Shown here piece after piece: positions 6,290-8,698 of a stretch of DNA of 8,698 bases (within the stretch, counting starts at the first letter, position 1; each line of letters opens with the position of its first letter). The translations under genes and the position numbers were made by a program. A model generated the notes under the pieces. That model did no database searches. It had not been told where the DNA came from and saw nothing but the letters and a program-made list of their open reading frames with translations. Source of the DNA: Prolixibacteraceae bacterium (GTDB lineage: Bacteria; Bacteroidota; Bacteroidia; Bacteroidales; Prolixibacteraceae); NCBI GenBank assembly GCA_016930735.1, contig JAFGGF010000107.1, positions 1-8,698 of the forward strand. Direction: 5' to 3'.

Positions 6290-7858
6290 TCAGAATACTT
6301 TTTTCAAATGAAATTCAGTTTTAAATTCTTCGCCGTTGCGAAGTACTTTGAGTTTTATTTTCCTGTCTTCCTTGCTTTGAAGCAACAAATTAATATCATT
6401 CAATTCCAGCGAGTTATAATTCGTATTATTAATAGAAAGAATCTGGTCGTTTTCTTTTAATCCGGCAAAATATGCCGGTGAATTTACCCTGATATTGTTG
6501 ATTGTAAAAATGGGCAAGCCAGGCATTGGATTGGTAACTTCCATTCCGCTCATATTGTAGTTAAAGTCTTCATTAACTTTACTGGTAGGGCGAAGTGTCA
6601 ACCGTTGATTCCTGTAATCGAGTGTAACAATAAACCTACGCAGGATTTCAGCACCGATAGTTCCGTTCCTGTCGTTTGATGACATTAACTGGTCAATAAC
6701 ATCGGAGTTTGGGAAAGCTACAATTGGTTTTGATAAAATTAACGGGCCAACCCAGATACCGTCTATCCTGCCCTTTTTTCCATAAAGGTCACCGCTTAGC
6801 CCTCTTCCCAGGAAGGTTTCAATATGAATATCGGGTAGTTTAATTCTTTCATCCGAGTTTTCCGAAAGCCAGAGTGCATCGCTTGCACCTGTATCGACCA
6901 GAAGTTTTACAGGAACTTCTTCATAATCTTCTGTAACCACAGAAGTACGTACATATGGTTTGTTTGAATCAAAATACAAGGGTAGGATTATATCATGTTT
7001 TTTATCCCTGTATTTATAATATTCCGGGCGATAAAGGGTAAGTTCTTCGTTGATATAATCAATTTTTACCACATAATCTTTAAAAAGGTTGAATCCGATG
7101 AGGCCATGGACCGGCATTCCCAGCATATGCGAAATCTGGAAATTTTCATCGATGATCATTTGTACTTCCTGATTGTTTGCAACCAGCCCTTCAATTTTAA
7201 TTTTATTATTTCCTGACCGGTAAGCAGTAAGTGTTTGCCCTTCGCCAAGGCCTTTAATTTCAACCGGCATTAAGTAATTGAGGTCAAGTTTGTTTACAAA
7301 CGGCAGCTCTGTAATTATCGGGTATTTTACTCCCGTATCCAGAATAAAATTTAGTGTGTCGGAATCGTTAATTGTAACCGGGATAATAATCAGGTTGCTG
7401 GTTGATTTAAATTTTATGGAAACACTTTTTTTATGAGGGTCGTTAAAGAAAAATCCCCTGTTCGCGGCATAAAACTTTTGCGTATTTCTCTCGTAATCAA
7501 CGCTTTCGTCAAGTGAAACATAGTCTCTTACTACCAATATATTTCCATCAAGTTCAAAAATCAGGTAGAAATCTTTCATCAATTGGTCCAATACATATTT
7601 TATTGGCTTGTTTGAAACATTCAGGCTGATTTTTTTACCGGCAACAATGCTTGCATTGTACGAATAATCAATATTCAGGTAATTACAGATTTTTTCGATG
7701 ATGTTTGAAAGGGGTTCGTCTTCTGCATAAATACTGATATTCTGGTCGAGTATCTGGGATTTTTTCTGTTCCTGCGCAACAAGTAACTGAGTTGCTGCCG
7801 CCATCAAAAAAAAGAAAATGGCAAGCTTTAACCGAATGTTTGTTTTGTTTGTTTTCAT
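6290..7858 (-). CDS. Exported STN / two-lobed retropepsin-like aspartic protease / PDZ protein
   Basis: A predicted periplasmic protease of 522 residues. A signal peptide covers about 1-28 (LLVA|QEQ). Residues about 40-112 form an STN domain with SLNVSNKPIKYVLDQLM at 78-94. Two retropepsin-like lobes follow. Lobe 1 has Asp-Thr-Gly at 174-176 (FILDTGVKYPII) and closes with GLIGFNLFKDYVVKIDY at 252-268. Lobe 2 has Asp-Thr-Gly at 322-324 (LLVDTGASDALWL) and closes with GTIGAEILRRFIVTLDY at 399-415. Both catalytic Asp are present, so one chain could form a complete active site. Residues about 437-519 form a PDZ domain (SPAYFAGLKENDQILSINN), usual for substrate or C-terminus recognition. The start is ATG at 7858-7856, 12 bases after the FecR stop. 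The gene context suggests that it acts in the same signalling pathway as FecR, perhaps as a sensor or processing protease. Substrate and activity are unproven. Confidence 0.87.
   Translation of the reverse strand: MKTNKTNIRLKLAIFFFLMAAATQLLVAQEQKKSQILDQNISIYAEDEPLSNIIEKICNYLNIDYSYNASIVAGKKISLNVSNKPIKYVLDQLMKDFYLIFELDGNILVVRDYVSLDESVDYERNTQKFYAANRGFFFNDPHKKSVSIKFKSTSNLIIIPVTINDSDTLNFILDTGVKYPIITELPFVNKLDLNYLMPVEIKGLGEGQTLTAYRSGNNKIKIEGLVANNQEVQMIIDENFQISHMLGMPVHGLIGFNLFKDYVVKIDYINEELTLYRPEYYKYRDKKHDIILPLYFDSNKPYVRTSVVTEDYEEVPVKLLVDTGASDALWLSENSDERIKLPDIHIETFLGRGLSGDLYGKKGRIDGIWVGPLILSKPIVAFPNSDVIDQLMSSNDRNGTIGAEILRRFIVTLDYRNQRLTLRPTSKVNEDFNYNMSGMEVTNPMPGLPIFTINNIRVNSPAYFAGLKENDQILSINNTNYNSLELNDINLLLQSKEDRKIKLKVLRNGEEFKTEFHLKKVF
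7838..7855. repeat. Tandem 9-base duplication in the signal peptide coding region
   Basis: Two perfect copies of GTTTGTTTT lie head to tail (7838-7846 and 7847-7855). On the coding strand they encode KTN-KTN right after the initiator Met of the aspartic protease. The repeat only lengthens the basic N-region of the signal peptide and keeps the frame, so it looks like simple slippage with little functional effect. Confidence 0.7.
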
Positions 7859-7870
7859 GGCTTTTACTAA

Positions 7871-8698
7871 TTATGAGTTACTGCTTTTCAAAATATAACG
7901 GCCGTCTTCAACCGAAAGTTCCAGGTTGAAGGTTAAGCGGATTACATCTAAAATAAATTCAATGGGTTTGTTATTAAATTCCGCAACCAAAACTTCGTTT
8001 TCAATTTCAGGATTTTCTGCCTGAATTTCAACATGATATGTTTTTTCCAGAACGTCGATCACATATGAAAGTTTTGATTCTTTAAACACGAGGCTGTATG
8101 TTTTCCATGAATTATAATTCGGGTCGTTGTTTTTCTGTTTGCTTAATTTTTTATCTTTTTTATTAAATGTGGCTTTTTCTCCCGGTTCAAGGAATACATC
8201 TTCCGGGTTTTGTTTTTCGGTTTCAAAGCCCGAAACCTGAACTTTCCCTGTTTCAACAACAACCTCTACTGTTTCAGATGCTGGGTAAGCATATACATTA
8301 AACGATGTTCCCAATACTTTAATTTGCGTGTTGCCTGCTTTTATTATAAAAGGTATTTGCGGATTTGGGGTTACTTCAAAAAATGCTTCTCCTATAATTT
8401 CCACATTTCGTGAGGCCCCTGAAAACACCTCAGGATAAAATATTTCAGTTTCTTTATTTAACGTTACAACGGAACTATCGGGCAAAATGATGGTTTTTGG
8501 CAGTTCGATCTCTGTAAAAACAAGTTGCTGTGTTTCTGTATTTGGATTTTTCCTGTTTATTCCCAGATAGATCAGTGTTCCGACCGACAGGACCAAAACA
8601 GCAACGGCGGCATATTTCAGGGCATTAAAATAAATTTTCCTGGTGGCACTAATTTGTTTTTCAGATTTTGAATCAGAATTTTCACCAATTTTTAAAAG
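7871..8698 (-). CDS. FecR-family anti-sigma factor with DUF4974 domain (5' end outside the window)
   Basis: An inner-membrane regulator that normally holds an ECF sigma factor in the cytoplasm and receives a signal in the periplasm. The frame is open to base 8698, and 275 residues are visible. About 27 residues of the cytoplasmic side are followed by a TM helix (about 28-47, YAAVAVLVLSVGTLIYLG). The FecR beta-domain covers about 65-160 (ILPDSSVVTLNKETEIFYP, EIIGEAFFEV, IKVLGTSFNVYAY, VETGKVQV). The C-terminal DUF4974 domain, which has an STN-like fold, covers about 202-272 (LVFKESKLSYVIDVLEKTY, FNNKPIEFILDVI). A TTG at 8596 could be read as a start but lies inside the TM helix, so it is only a Leu codon. 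Usual family proteins have some 50-70 more cytoplasmic residues, expected to the right of the window together with the sigma factor gene. It heads the cluster of exported STN proteins, 12 bases before the protease gene. Confidence 0.92.
   Translation of the reverse strand, partial: LLKIGENSDSKSEKQISATRKIYFNALKYAAVAVLVLSVGTLIYLGINRKNPNTETQQLVFTEIELPKTIILPDSSVVTLNKETEIFYPEVFSGASRNVEIIGEAFFEVTPNPQIPFIIKAGNTQIKVLGTSFNVYAYPASETVEVVVETGKVQVSGFETEKQNPEDVFLEPGEKATFNKKDKKLSKQKNNDPNYNSWKTYSLVFKESKLSYVIDVLEKTYHVEIQAENPEIENEVLVAEFNNKPIEFILDVIRLTFNLELSVEDGRYILKSSNS

Noticed and set aside
8594..8596. TTG as the start of the FecR gene
   Set aside because: It would cut the transmembrane helix in half; the frame continues upstream without a stop to the window edge and supplies the rest of the helix and a basic cytoplasmic flank.

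Overview
The window suggests a member of the phylum Bacteroidota. The reasons are an AT-rich sequence, start codons with little Shine-Dalgarno support, secreted proteins cut at Ala|Gln, a FecR protein with the Bacteroidota-type C-terminal domain (DUF4974), and domain families typical of this phylum (STN, CarboxypepD_reg-like, MG2 plus plug). The order or genus cannot be fixed from the sequence alone. All seven genes lie on the minus strand, so transcription runs from the right edge to the left. Coding density is very high; the longest gaps are 94 and 82 bases, and there is no gene-free stretch over 300 bases. No tRNA, rRNA, CRISPR array or insertion sequence was seen.

Right part (8698 down to 2092): a tight four-gene cluster with gaps of 12, 1 and 30 bases. 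It starts with a FecR-type anti-sigma factor whose N-terminus runs off the window, so a sigma factor gene is probably just outside. Next come three exported proteins: an STN domain joined to a two-lobed retropepsin-like aspartic protease and a PDZ domain; an STN domain joined to a CarboxypepD_reg-like domain and a long C-terminal beta-rich domain; and a large MG2 protein with a carboxypeptidase-regulatory-like domain and a TonB-plug-like domain but no beta-barrel. In ordinary Bacteroidota cell-surface signalling, FecR is followed by a SusC-like TonB-dependent transducer carrying STN, CarboxypepD_reg, plug and barrel in one chain. Here those N-terminal modules are spread over separate soluble proteins, and neither a barrel nor a SusD partner is present. 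This is the most unusual thing in the window: a candidate barrel-less envelope-sensing system in which periplasmic STN proteins, one of them a protease, could talk to FecR. That role is an inference from domain content and gene order.

Middle part (2091 to 413): a short intergenic region with a candidate Bacteroidota promoter, then rbfA (30S ribosome maturation) and, 13 bases further on, a LolC/LolE-type ABC permease for lipoprotein release, which appears to start at TTG. These are housekeeping genes and form a second transcription unit.

Left part (412 to 1): an 82-base leader with two inverted repeats, then the first 110 codons of a zinc-dependent L-threonine 3-dehydrogenase (tdh) cut by the window edge.
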